Shown here in pieces: positions 16,187-23,595 of a DNA stretch of 32,844 bases. The translations under genes and the position numbers were made by a program. Each line of letters opens with the position of its first letter. Within the stretch, counting starts at the first letter, position 1. This stretch comes from Affinirhizobium straminoryzae (GTDB lineage: Bacteria; Pseudomonadota; Alphaproteobacteria; Rhizobiales; Rhizobiaceae): NCBI RefSeq assembly GCF_007004135.1, contig NZ_VJMG01000002.1, forward strand, positions 1 through 32,844, written 5' to 3'. The notes beneath the pieces were generated by a model that saw only the letters and a list, made by a program, of their open reading frames with translations, had not been told where the DNA came from and did not search any database.

Positions 16187-17740
16187 TTACCGATAAAACG
16201 CCCGCGCATCCTGAAAAATCTGCCTGCGGTCGTCGTCGCGGGTGTAGAACATGTGGCCGCCGCGATAGAGGGTAAGCTGCGTGCGGCCCTCGGCAAGCGT
16301 CGACGGCAGCTGGTTCAGCACGTAGCGGCTGGCGCCGAACGGGGTGAGGATGTCGGAATAGCCATGCGCCACCATCAGCCGGAAGGAGGGGATGGTGGAG
16401 AGAAGGTCGCGCAGGTCGCTGGCGATGCTTGATGTCACCCGGCTGTCGCCGCCGCGCCCGCCGTTCCATTCCCAGCGCCGGTTCACCTCCTCGTTCAGCA
16501 GGGTGTAGGTCATCTCGGTGCGGAAGCCGAGGCTGTCGCGGGCGTAAGCCGCAAAGGCGGCCGCATAGGCGCGGGTATAGCCTTCCAGCACCGGGTCGTC
16601 ATTGCGCACGAAGACCGATTCCGGATAGGCATCGGCATGGGTTTCGCCCGCATCGTAGGGGCTCAGAATACGGCCGGGGCCGCCGGCCTGCTTGGCGTAG
16701 AGATCGCCGACAAAGCCGCGGGTCGGCGCAATGGCCTGTTCCGAAAGCCCGGTCCAGCCGGCAATCCTGCGATAGAAGGCTTCCGCCGCCTCGCCCTGCG
16801 GCCAGGGGCCGGCAAGGGTGGCGAGATAGTCGGTCATCGCAAAACGTTCGGCTTCGCTGACCTTTTCAGGGTCGAAACGGCCCTGTCGTTCCAGCTCTGC
16901 GGCCGCAAGGGCCGGAAACTGCAGCGCCGCCGCCAGCGGATCGCCGTCATTGCCGAACACGAAGCGGCCTTCCATCAGCGGCGAGATCATCACGATGCCG
17001 GAAGGGATCAGGCCCTGGCTGTTCTTCATCGCCAGCGCCACCTTCGCGGCGCGGAAACCGCCATAGCTTTCGCCGAGCAGATATTTGGGTGCCGGCAAGA
17101 GATCGGCATTGTCGCGCAGATACAGCGAAATCGCCTTGGCAAGGCTCTCGGCATCCTGCCGCACGGAATAGAAGCGCCCGGCCGCCTCGTCGCTGACGGC
17201 GCGGCTCCAGCCCGTGCCGACCGGATCGATCAGCACGAGATCGGAAAAGGCCAGCCAGCTTTCCGGATTGTCGGTAAGCGCCGGCCGGCTGCCATCGGCA
17301 TTGTCACCGGAAAACGGAAGAATTTTCGGGCCGACCAGCCCGAGATGCAGATAGGCGGAGGATGCCCCCGGCCCGCCATTGAAGGCGAAGGTGACAGGAC
17401 GCCCCGGCGCGCGATCCCTGGCGCGATAGGCGGTGTAAAAGATCTTCGCCGTCACCTTGCCGTCCTGGCCGCGCAGCGCAAGCGTACCGGCGGTGGCCGA
17501 ATAGGGGAGGGGCCCGGCGGCGGTCTGCAGCACATGCTCGCTCACCGCATCGGCCGGCAGCAGATCGATGAGCCCGCCGCTGCGCTCCGCCCCGGCAGTG
17601 CGCGGCGGGTGCTCCTCGCCACCTGTATCCCCGCCGCCGGCCTGCTGGGCAAAGGCGGGTGGGGCGATGAAGTCGGGAGCCGCCACGGCTACCGAAAGCA
17701 GGCAGGCGCCAAGAAGGGCAAAGCATGTGGCAAGGCGCAT
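16187..17740 (-). CDS. S10-family serine carboxypeptidase, exported
   Basis: A 517-aa protein. Residues 1-32 look like a Sec signal peptide (MRLATCFALLGACLLSVAVA, possible cut after AFA). The alpha/beta-hydrolase domain carries the oxyanion motif NGGPGASS (about 121-128), catalytic Ser225 in GESYGG, Asp in SDILTPF and His in RGGHMF near the C-terminus. Serine carboxypeptidases of this family remove C-terminal residues from peptides, here probably in the periplasm. AGGAGA 7 bases upstream fixes ATG 17740; the longer open frame adds a non-protein-like stretch. The last 100 bases are duplicated downstream (15765-15861). Confidence 0.87.
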   Translation of the reverse strand: MRLATCFALLGACLLSVAVAAPDFIAPPAFAQQAGGGDTGGEEHPPRTAGAERSGGLIDLLPADAVSEHVLQTAAGPLPYSATAGTLALRGQDGKVTAKIFYTAYRARDRAPGRPVTFAFNGGPGASSAYLHLGLVGPKILPFSGDNADGSRPALTDNPESWLAFSDLVLIDPVGTGWSRAVSDEAAGRFYSVRQDAESLAKAISLYLRDNADLLPAPKYLLGESYGGFRAAKVALAMKNSQGLIPSGIVMISPLMEGRFVFGNDGDPLAAALQFPALAAAELERQGRFDPEKVSEAERFAMTDYLATLAGPWPQGEAAEAFYRRIAGWTGLSEQAIAPTRGFVGDLYAKQAGGPGRILSPYDAGETHADAYPESVFVRNDDPVLEGYTRAYAAAFAAYARDSLGFRTEMTYTLLNEEVNRRWEWNGGRGGDSRVTSSIASDLRDLLSTIPSFRLMVAHGYSDILTPFGASRYVLNQLPSTLAEGRTQLTLYRGGHMFYTRDDDRRQIFQDARAFYR

Positions 17741-17847
17741 GTCGTTATCTCCTGCTGCGGCAGAGGCCGCTGTATCTGGTCCGGGCGAGGGGCTGGCTTC
17801 GAAGACACCGTTGCGATGTCCGCCTTCAAAACAGTCCGTGCCGCCGC

Positions 17848-18030
17848 AAGACGCCCTCAATGTAGGGCGGTGCGACAATAGGGAAACTCAACTTGGCTTG
17901 AACGGCCGCCACAAGCCGGTAAAGAAGATGTCAGCCCATGCCGGATGCAGATGTGACGGGAGCGGCGAGGGGATGCGTTCGCGGGGGCGGACGCTGGAAG
18001 GTGGCCGGTTTTCTGGTCACCTGACCAAGG
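17848..18030 (+). promoter_or_regulatory. Structured leader with cobalamin-riboswitch-like elements (tentative)
   Basis: The 5' leader of the DUF2946-like gene has a perfect stem CGCCCT-CAATGT-AGGGCG at 17852-17869. AATAGGGAA follows at 17877-17885, then a small TCAA/TTGA stem, then CGGC/GCCG ending in CGGTAA, then GTCAGCCCATGCCGG at about 17930-17944. AATAGGGAA, the next stems and a GGTAA tail occur in that order in cobalamin riboswitches, and the last segment is loosely like their B12 box. The usual GGTG/GAAT loop bases and CCCGCAACTGT are not matched, so this may be a variant, a decayed copy or chance. The boundaries are approximate. Confidence 0.3.
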
Positions 18031-18059
18031 GACAAGGGTCAAGGGGCAACGCCACACTT

Positions 18060-18506
18060 ATGCAGGTGATGCGGCAGATCATGCGGGACAGGATGCTCGC
18101 CGGCGCGCTTGCGCTGGTCTTCGGCTACCTGTTGCTGCTGCAGGCCGCCGTCGGCGATTACAGCCGCAGCATGATGGGAGCCGCCCTGCTGACCGATCAG
18201 GGCACGCTCTGCACCGCGCATGGTCCGCAGGGACCCGCCGCCCATGAAGATCAGGCGGCCGCCACCGGTGCCGGCCAGAGCGATCACGAGACCGATCACG
18301 GCAGGCTCCTGCCGGATTGCTGCGGTATGCTCTGCCGGCTGGCGGCCAACCTGTCTGTCGCGCTGCTCGCGCCCCCTGCAGCCGGCTCGCCAACGCTTGT
18401 CGCGCCACCGGACGAACCCGTCTTTGCAAGAGCCGCAGATGCCCGCCCGCAGACCCTGCTGCGCGGCCTGAGCGGGGCAGCCCGCGCTCCGCCCATCCTG
18501 ATCTGA
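18060..18506 (+). CDS. DUF2946-like small exported/membrane protein
   Basis: A 148-aa protein. A hydrophobic N-terminus (about 12-32, ALALVFGYLLLLQAAVG) acts as a signal or anchor. A polar, His-rich stretch with CTAHG and HEDQ lies in the middle, and a DCCGMLC cysteine cluster (about 87-93) precedes a second hydrophobic patch. The layout (signal, His-rich region, C-x2-C-like cluster) matches DUF2946 proteins, often found beside metal- or heme-related genes. The start is uncertain: ATG 18060, 18069 and 18081 are all in frame and none has a strong ribosome site. It is followed after 70 bases by the PepSY gene and probably shares its transcript. Confidence 0.65.
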   Translation: MQVMRQIMRDRMLAGALALVFGYLLLLQAAVGDYSRSMMGAALLTDQGTLCTAHGPQGPAAHEDQAAATGAGQSDHETDHGRLLPDCCGMLCRLAANLSVALLAPPAAGSPTLVAPPDEPVFARAADARPQTLLRGLSGAARAPPILI

Positions 18507-18576
18507 GCCAAGTTTTCGCACCGCCGGCAGCAGGGATTGCGCCGGCTTGCTCTGTCTTCATTTTCAGGAAAACACC

Positions 18577-19953
18577 ATGTCCGACATCACCTTCGGGCGC
18601 AGCGCCGCGTCGAGCCCGACGCGCGCCGCCGATCTCTACCGCGCCGTCTGGCGCTGGCATTTCTATGCGGGGCTGCTGGTCCTGCCCTTCATGATCACGC
18701 TGGCGCTGACCGGCGCGCTCTATCTGTTCCGCGACGAACTCGACAACCTCATCCACCGCGATCTGAAGCAGGTGGCGGTGGAGGAGACGCGCGCGACACC
18801 CTCGGCGCAGGTCACGGCCGCACTCGCCGCCTTTCCGGGCAAGGCGGTGAAATTCACCACACCCGCCACGCCGACCGCCTCCACCGAGGTGACGGTGTTA
18901 ACCGAGACCGCCCGCCTGGCCGTCTACGTCAATCCCTACACGGCCGATGTTCTGGGCAGTCTGCCGGATCGCGGCACGGTGATGTGGACGATCCGCACGC
19001 TGCACAGCCTCAAATATTTCGGCACCTATGCCCGCTATCTGATCGAGATCGCCGGCGGCTGGTCGATCCTGCTGGTCGGCACTGGCCTCTATCTGTGGTG
19101 GCCGCGCCAGCAGACGGGCGGTGTCATCACCGTACGCGGCACGCCGGCGCGGCGTGTCTTCTGGCGCGACCTGCATGCGGTGACCGGGCTTTTCGTCGGC
19201 GTCGTCATCGTCTTCCTCGCCGTCACCGGCATGCCCTGGTCGGGCGTCTGGGGCGCCAAGGTCAACGAATGGGCGAACGGCAACAATTTCGGCTATCCGG
19301 CGGGCGTGCGCGTGGATGTGCCGATGTCCGGCGAGCATCTGGATCACGTGGCGAAAACCACCTGGTCGCTGGAACAGGCCAAGGTGCCGCTGTCACCACA
19401 AGCTGCACCGGGGGCCGGGCAGGGGATGCAGCCGATCGGCCTCGACCGCGCCATCGCCACCTTCGACGGGCTGGGGCTGACGCGCGGCTATTCCGTGGCG
19501 CTGCCGCAGAAGGCAAGCGGCGTCTACAGTGGCTCGGTCTATCCGGATGATCTCGCAAAGCAGCGCGTCGTGCATCTCGACCAGTATAGCGGCACGCCGC
19601 TCCTCGACATGAGCTATGCCGATTACGGTCCGCTCGGCCGCGCGCTGGAATGGGGCATCAACGTGCATCTCGGCCAGCAGTTCGGGCTGGCGAACCAGAT
19701 CGTGCTGACGATCGCCTGCATGGCCATTATCCTGCTGGCCGTCTCGGCCGGCATCATGTGGTGGAAGCGGCGCCCACAAGGCGCGCTCGGCGTGCCGCCG
19801 ATGCCATCAGACCCGCGCGTGTTTCGCGGCCTGATCGCCATCCTCGTCGTGGGCGGCCTGATCTTCCCGCTGGTCGGTGCCTCGCTGATCGTGCTGCTGA
19901 TCCTCGACATGGCCTATCTGAAGCTTTCGAGGCCGCGCCGGGCGCGCGCCTGA
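18577..19953 (+). CDS. PepSY-associated transmembrane protein
   Basis: A 458-aa protein with spans at about 25-47, 150-175, 200-222, 375-400 and 420-445. A PepSY-type periplasmic domain lies between the first two (about 50-140), and another soluble domain between the third and fourth. Conserved-looking histidines begin helices (WHFYAG, DLHAVTG, NVHLG). Members are linked to iron-siderophore and metal uptake (for example FoxB and PiuB types, thought to be inner-membrane reductases). CAGGAAAACACC precedes ATG 18577. With the DUF2946-like gene it forms a two-gene unit. No TonB receptor lies nearby, so the ligand is unknown. Confidence 0.85.
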   Translation: MSDITFGRSAASSPTRAADLYRAVWRWHFYAGLLVLPFMITLALTGALYLFRDELDNLIHRDLKQVAVEETRATPSAQVTAALAAFPGKAVKFTTPATPTASTEVTVLTETARLAVYVNPYTADVLGSLPDRGTVMWTIRTLHSLKYFGTYARYLIEIAGGWSILLVGTGLYLWWPRQQTGGVITVRGTPARRVFWRDLHAVTGLFVGVVIVFLAVTGMPWSGVWGAKVNEWANGNNFGYPAGVRVDVPMSGEHLDHVAKTTWSLEQAKVPLSPQAAPGAGQGMQPIGLDRAIATFDGLGLTRGYSVALPQKASGVYSGSVYPDDLAKQRVVHLDQYSGTPLLDMSYADYGPLGRALEWGINVHLGQQFGLANQIVLTIACMAIILLAVSAGIMWWKRRPQGALGVPPMPSDPRVFRGLIAILVVGGLIFPLVGASLIVLLILDMAYLKLSRPRRARA

Positions 19954-19971
19954 AACAGACGGCGAAGAGGG

Positions 19972-19999
19972 GAGGGGGGCATCCGCTAATGCCCCCCTC
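19972..19999. terminator. Bidirectional-type terminator between PepSY and YqaE genes
   Basis: GAGGGGGGCAT (19972-19982) pairs perfectly with ATGCCCCCCTC (19989-19999) around a 6-base loop. It sits between two convergent genes, 18 bases after the PepSY stop and 10 bases beyond the YqaE stop. Strong GC stem, but no T-run. Confidence 0.6.
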
Positions 20000-20009
20000 A
20001 GATCTCTGT

Positions 20010-20168
20010 TCACCGGCGGGCGATCACCCAGACGGCATGGATGATGCCGGGCAGGTAGCCACAGAGGGTGAGAAGAATGTTCAGCCAGAACTGCAGGCCA
20101 AGCCCAACCTGAAGGAAGACGCCGAGCGGCGGCAGCAGGATGGCGAAGAGAAGGCGAATCAGGTCCAC
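20010..20168 (-). CDS. yqaE: Pmp3/YqaE-family small membrane protein
   Basis: A 52-aa protein beginning (GTG) VDLIRLLFAILLPPLGVFLQ, then VGLGLQFWLNILLTLCGYLP and GIIHAVWVIARR. The PPLGVFLQ-G-----NI-LT--GY-PG--HA motif is diagnostic of the family: two helices with a conserved Pro in the first and a G-Y-x-P-G turn. AAGGGG 5 bases before GTG 20168 fixes the start. Yeast Pmp3 and plant RCI2 proteins respond to salt and cold stress through membrane potential; the bacterial role is unclear. It stands alone, convergent with the PepSY gene. Confidence 0.85.
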   Translation of the reverse strand: MDLIRLLFAILLPPLGVFLQVGLGLQFWLNILLTLCGYLPGIIHAVWVIARR

Positions 20169-20299
20169 GGAGTGCCCCTTTGGCAAACGGATTGCGGTTC
20201 ACCGGCATCCGGGCTTGTCGCCGGATATCGGTCTGAGCCGCAGCAACGCGACAGAAGCCGATTGGTTCAATCCGGATCCAGCAGGGCAGGCGGCGGGTG

Positions 20300-21037
20300 T
20301 CAGCCCGCCGTTTCCAGGGATTTCTCGATGCGGCCGCGGCCGATCTCGATGACGTGGCGCATGGCGGCCACGGCCTTTTCCGGATCGCGCGAGGCAATCG
20401 CATGGGCGATGCGCAGGTGATTCGCCGCCACTTCGTCCAGCATGTCCGGCGAAGCGGCGGGCGAGGAGAGGCGAAACGCGATGGCGAGCGCTGCCTCGAT
20501 CAGCGCGCTTGCCGAGCGCATGAACGGATTGCCGGACATGCGGGCAATCGCCAGATGGAATTCGAGATCCACCTTGGCAATGCTTTCCGGCGTGTGCGTG
20601 AGATCGTCGAATTTCGCAGCGATGGCATAGAGCGCGACGATATCGTCGCTGGTGGCGCGCTCTGCGGCGGCGGCGGCCGCCGCCGGTTCCAGCGCCATGC
20701 GCATTTCGGCCAGATATTCGATGAAATCGAGATCGACGCCCGCATCGCAGCGCCAGCCGAGCACGTCGGGATCGAAAAAATTCCAGTTCGAGCGGGGCAG
20801 CACGCGGGTGCCCACCTTGGCCTTCGGCTCGATCAGCCGCTTGGCGGCGAGCGTCTTCATGGCCTCGCGCAGCACGGTGCGGGAGACACCGAATCGCAGC
20901 GACAGGTCCGCATCGCCGGGCAGGATCGCCCCTTCGGCAATGGCACCCGATACGATCGCACTGCCAAGCTCTGCCACCACATGCGCGTGGCTGCTGCCCC
21001 GCTTCCTGCCGGCGATGGTCGTTTCAAGCAGCCCCAC
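20300..21037 (-). CDS. FadR-type (FCD) GntR transcription regulator of the sugar operon
   Basis: A 245-aa protein. The N-terminal GntR winged helix (about 15-80) contains LPGDADLSLRFGVSRTVLREAMKTLA and the wing KVGTRVLPR. The C-terminal FCD ligand-binding domain (about 95-235) has the metal-site pattern of Asp/His residues (EYLAEMRMALEP, DLEFHLAIARMSGN, ANHLRIAHAI). The GTG start at 21037 follows AAGGAGA closely. It is divergent from gguC and the sugar operon with two related sequence elements in the 576-base spacer, so it most likely represses that operon and itself until a sugar acid binds (inference from family and layout). Confidence 0.85.
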   Translation of the reverse strand: MGLLETTIAGRKRGSSHAHVVAELGSAIVSGAIAEGAILPGDADLSLRFGVSRTVLREAMKTLAAKRLIEPKAKVGTRVLPRSNWNFFDPDVLGWRCDAGVDLDFIEYLAEMRMALEPAAAAAAAERATSDDIVALYAIAAKFDDLTHTPESIAKVDLEFHLAIARMSGNPFMRSASALIEAALAIAFRLSSPAASPDMLDEVAANHLRIAHAIASRDPEKAVAAMRHVIEIGRGRIEKSLETAG

Positions 21038-21338
21038 GAAACTCTCCTTCAGATCGGCCCGTTATCCACAGCCGCCCGGGCTTTCTCCCCGGCGGTGCGA
21101 ATATCGCTGCCCGCAATCGCTTCGCCGTCTCCGGTTCCATCTCAGCACCGCGTCTCGTGTAGGTCCCGAGGGTGCGTGCTGACAAGGCCGGTTTCAGCCC
21201 GATTCCGTCCTCCCGGAGCTGAAAAACCCATGCATTTTCAGAGCCGAAAAGCGCGCGAATTCCCGCGCACGCCAGCCTGAGGTGCATCCGTTTCATCAAG
21301 TCCTCCCCCGGATGATGACAGATTGGAAGGCATAAGGA

Positions 21339-21351
21339 TCATATAATATGA
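21339..21351. promoter_or_regulatory. Operator candidate 1 (GntR side)
   Basis: TCATATAATATGA is a perfect 6-bp inverted repeat around one base. Its reverse strand reads AGTCATATTATATGATCC, sharing AGTCATATTAT with the second element at 21516. It lies about 300 bases before the GntR start. The usual FadR-type TGGT core is absent, so this would be a private operator of this regulator. Confidence 0.5.
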
Positions 21352-21490
21352 CTTTTGCAAACGGACTTTTTGTCGGCTTTGCGAAGAAAACAGCGCCCTT
21401 TCGGATTAAATCGTTATAATTTGATGTGATTGATGGCATTTTGCCCAGTGCCTGCCTGTTGTGCATGCAGAAGAAAGGGTGCTAGGTTGC

Positions 21491-21530
21491 TTGACAACAG
21501 GGCTTTCGGGCAAATAGTCATATTATTGAC
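21491..21530 (+). promoter_or_regulatory. gguC operon promoter with overlapping operator candidate 2
   Basis: A perfect -35 TTGACA (21491-21496) is followed after 17-18 bases by a weak -10 (ATAGTC/TAGTCA). The -10 runs into AGTCATATTATTGAC (21516-21530), the sequence shared with operator 1. A repressor there would cover the -10 region. About 85 bases separate this from the gguC start. Confidence 0.5.
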
Positions 21531-21613
21531 AAGACCGCGTCCCACGGCGCGGGGAGGAGGGCATGGCCGGATACGGGCGCCATGCCGAATCGTGAGACGG
21601 GTGCATTAAAATC

Positions 21614-22603
21614 ATGTTGAGACTTCTGCAGGTTGCGGTCGATGGCCGGGTGCGTGTTGTTGCCTGGGATGGCGAGGGCGAGGCACGGGTTGTCGAGGGC
21701 ATTTCCTCCACCTACGAGCTGGCAAGCAAGGCGATCGCCGCGGGCCAGGGCTTTGCCGACTACATCGCAACCCTGCCGGCCGGCCCCGTTGTGGACCTTT
21801 CCGCGGCGCAGGCCGAAGGCCGCCTGCAGCTGCCGGTCACCCATGCCGACCCGGCCCATTTCATCGTCGCCGGCACGGGGCTGACCCATCTCGGCTCCGC
21901 CGATGGCCGTGACAAGATGCACAAGGCGGCGCAGTCGGAAGAAAAGCCGACCGATTCGATGCGCATGTTCCTGATGGGCGTCGAGGGCGGCAAGCCGAAG
22001 GCCGGAGAAACCGGCGTGCAGCCGGAATGGTTCTACAAGGGCGACGGCTCGCAGCTGAAGGCGACCGGCGAGGACCTCGTCTCCCCCGCCTTCGCGCTCG
22101 ATGGCGGCGAGGAGCCTGAGCTGGCGGCGATCTATCTGATCGGCGAGGACGGCACGCCCTATCGCCTCGGTTTCTGCCTTGCCAACGAATTCTCCGACCA
22201 CGTTACGGAAAAGGGCAACTATCTGTGGCTCGCCCATTCCAAGCTGCGCCAGGCCGCGCTGGGCCCGGAACTTCTGGTCGGCGAACTGCCTCAGCATGTG
22301 GAAGGCACCTCGCTGATCCGTCGTGGCGACGCGGTGATCTTCGAAAAGCCCTTCCTGTCGGGCGAAGCGAACATGTCGCACACCATCGCCAATCTCGAGC
22401 ATCATAACTTCAAGTATGATCTGTTCCGCCGTCCGGGCGACCTGCATGTGCACTTCTTCGGTACGGCGACGCTGTCGTTCACGGCGGGCGTGAAGACCGA
22501 GCCGGGCGACCAGTTCGAGATTTCCGCTGCCCCGTTCAAGTTGACGCTTGTCAACCGCCTGGCCGTCGCCGAGGACGCGCCGGTCGCCATCCGTCCGCTC
22601 TAA
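21614..22603 (+). CDS. gguC: GguC / AraD1-family protein (FAH-like fold)
   Basis: A 329-aa protein of the fumarylacetoacetate-hydrolase superfamily of the GguC/AraD1 type. Recognisable parts are the HFIVAGTGLTHLGSADGRD segment, the polar metal-site region with SPAFALDGGEEPELAAIYLIG, and FGTATLSF near the end. It lies at the head of a chvE-gguAB-type locus, as gguC accompanies those genes in Agrobacterium. A dehydratase or aldolase step on 2-keto-3-deoxy sugar acids is likely from the operon, but the exact reaction cannot be read from the sequence. The operon promoter at 21491 precedes it. Confidence 0.8.
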   Translation: MLRLLQVAVDGRVRVVAWDGEGEARVVEGISSTYELASKAIAAGQGFADYIATLPAGPVVDLSAAQAEGRLQLPVTHADPAHFIVAGTGLTHLGSADGRDKMHKAAQSEEKPTDSMRMFLMGVEGGKPKAGETGVQPEWFYKGDGSQLKATGEDLVSPAFALDGGEEPELAAIYLIGEDGTPYRLGFCLANEFSDHVTEKGNYLWLAHSKLRQAALGPELLVGELPQHVEGTSLIRRGDAVIFEKPFLSGEANMSHTIANLEHHNFKYDLFRRPGDLHVHFFGTATLSFTAGVKTEPGDQFEISAAPFKLTLVNRLAVAEDAPVAIRPL

Positions 22604-22620
22604 GAGGTCTCGCGTTTCTC

Positions 22621-23547
22621 ATGTCCTCCATTCGTCTCGCCATCGTCGGTCTCGGCAAGATCGCCCGCGACCAGCATCTCCAGGCGATCGCCGCCAATGA
22701 CGGCATCGAGCTGGTTGCGGTCGCCAGCCGCAATGCCAGGCTTGATGGCGTCCACTGTTTCACTGACATCGATGCGCTGCTCGCCTCCGGCGTGGAGATT
22801 GATGCGGTGTCGCTCTGCACCCCGCCGCAGGGCCGTTTCGAGCAGGCGCGCGCAGCCCTTCTCGCCGGCAAGCATGTGATGCTGGAAAAGCCGCCGGGCG
22901 CGACCATTGCGGAAGTCTTCGCGCTGGACCGTCTGGCCAGCCAGCAGGGCGTTTCCTTGTTCGCCACCTGGCACTCGCGCGAGGCGGCCGCCGTCGAGCC
23001 GGCCCGCAAGCTTCTTGCCGAACGCAAGGTCAAGTCAGTCCATGTCGAGTGGAAGGAAGACGTGCGCCACTGGCATCCCGGCCAGGACTGGATCTGGGAG
23101 CCGGGCGGTCTCGGCGTGTTCGATCCGGGCATCAATGCGCTGTCGATCGTCACCCGCATCATGCCGGAGAGCTTCCACCTCACCGCGTCCGATCTGTCCT
23201 TCCCGGCCAACCGGGCAGCACCGATTGCGGCCGATCTCGAATTCCGCAGTGCGAGCGGCATCGCCCTGACGGCGGCCTTCGACTGGCGCCAGACCGGCCC
23301 GCAGACCTGGGACATCCGCGTCGAGACGGAAGAAGGCCCGGTCGTGCTGACCCATGGCGGCAGCCGCCTCTTCGTTGACGGAGACGCCCAGATCGTCGAG
23401 GAAGATCGCGAATACCGCAATCTCTACAAGCATTTCGTGTCTCTGGTGAATGGCGGTCAGTCGGACACGGATTTCTCGCCGCTGGTGCATGTGGCCGATG
23501 CCTTCATGCTGGGCCGTCGGCACGTGGTCGAAACCTTCGAGGACTGA
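22621..23547 (+). CDS. Gfo/Idh/MocA-family aldose 1-dehydrogenase (L-arabinose/D-galactose type)
   Basis: A 308-aa protein. The Rossmann start IVGLGKIARDQHLQ is followed by VMLEKPPGATIAEV (the EKP motif, with the conserved Lys of the family), then FATWHSREAAAVEP and KEDVRHWHPGQDWIWEPGGL. These are characteristic of the NAD(P)-dependent L-arabinose 1-dehydrogenase of Azospirillum type. It oxidises the aldose to its 1,4- or 1,5-lactone. Galactose, of the same stereochemistry at C2-C4, is also a usual substrate. It starts 17 bases after gguC and is followed after 48 bases by the dehydratase. Confidence 0.85.
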   Translation: MSSIRLAIVGLGKIARDQHLQAIAANDGIELVAVASRNARLDGVHCFTDIDALLASGVEIDAVSLCTPPQGRFEQARAALLAGKHVMLEKPPGATIAEVFALDRLASQQGVSLFATWHSREAAAVEPARKLLAERKVKSVHVEWKEDVRHWHPGQDWIWEPGGLGVFDPGINALSIVTRIMPESFHLTASDLSFPANRAAPIAADLEFRSASGIALTAAFDWRQTGPQTWDIRVETEEGPVVLTHGGSRLFVDGDAQIVEEDREYRNLYKHFVSLVNGGQSDTDFSPLVHVADAFMLGRRHVVETFED

Positions 23548-23595
23548 GCCGGAGCCGGCCTTCCCGTTCACGCTTTTGCAGAAGAAGACAAGCCC

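Noticed and set aside
21024..21299. 91-codon minus-strand ORF upstream of the GntR gene with GGGAGGACTTG before ATG
   Set aside because: Many rare codons (AGG, AGA, ATA, GGA), unlike its neighbours, no recognisable fold; kept out despite the good ribosome site.
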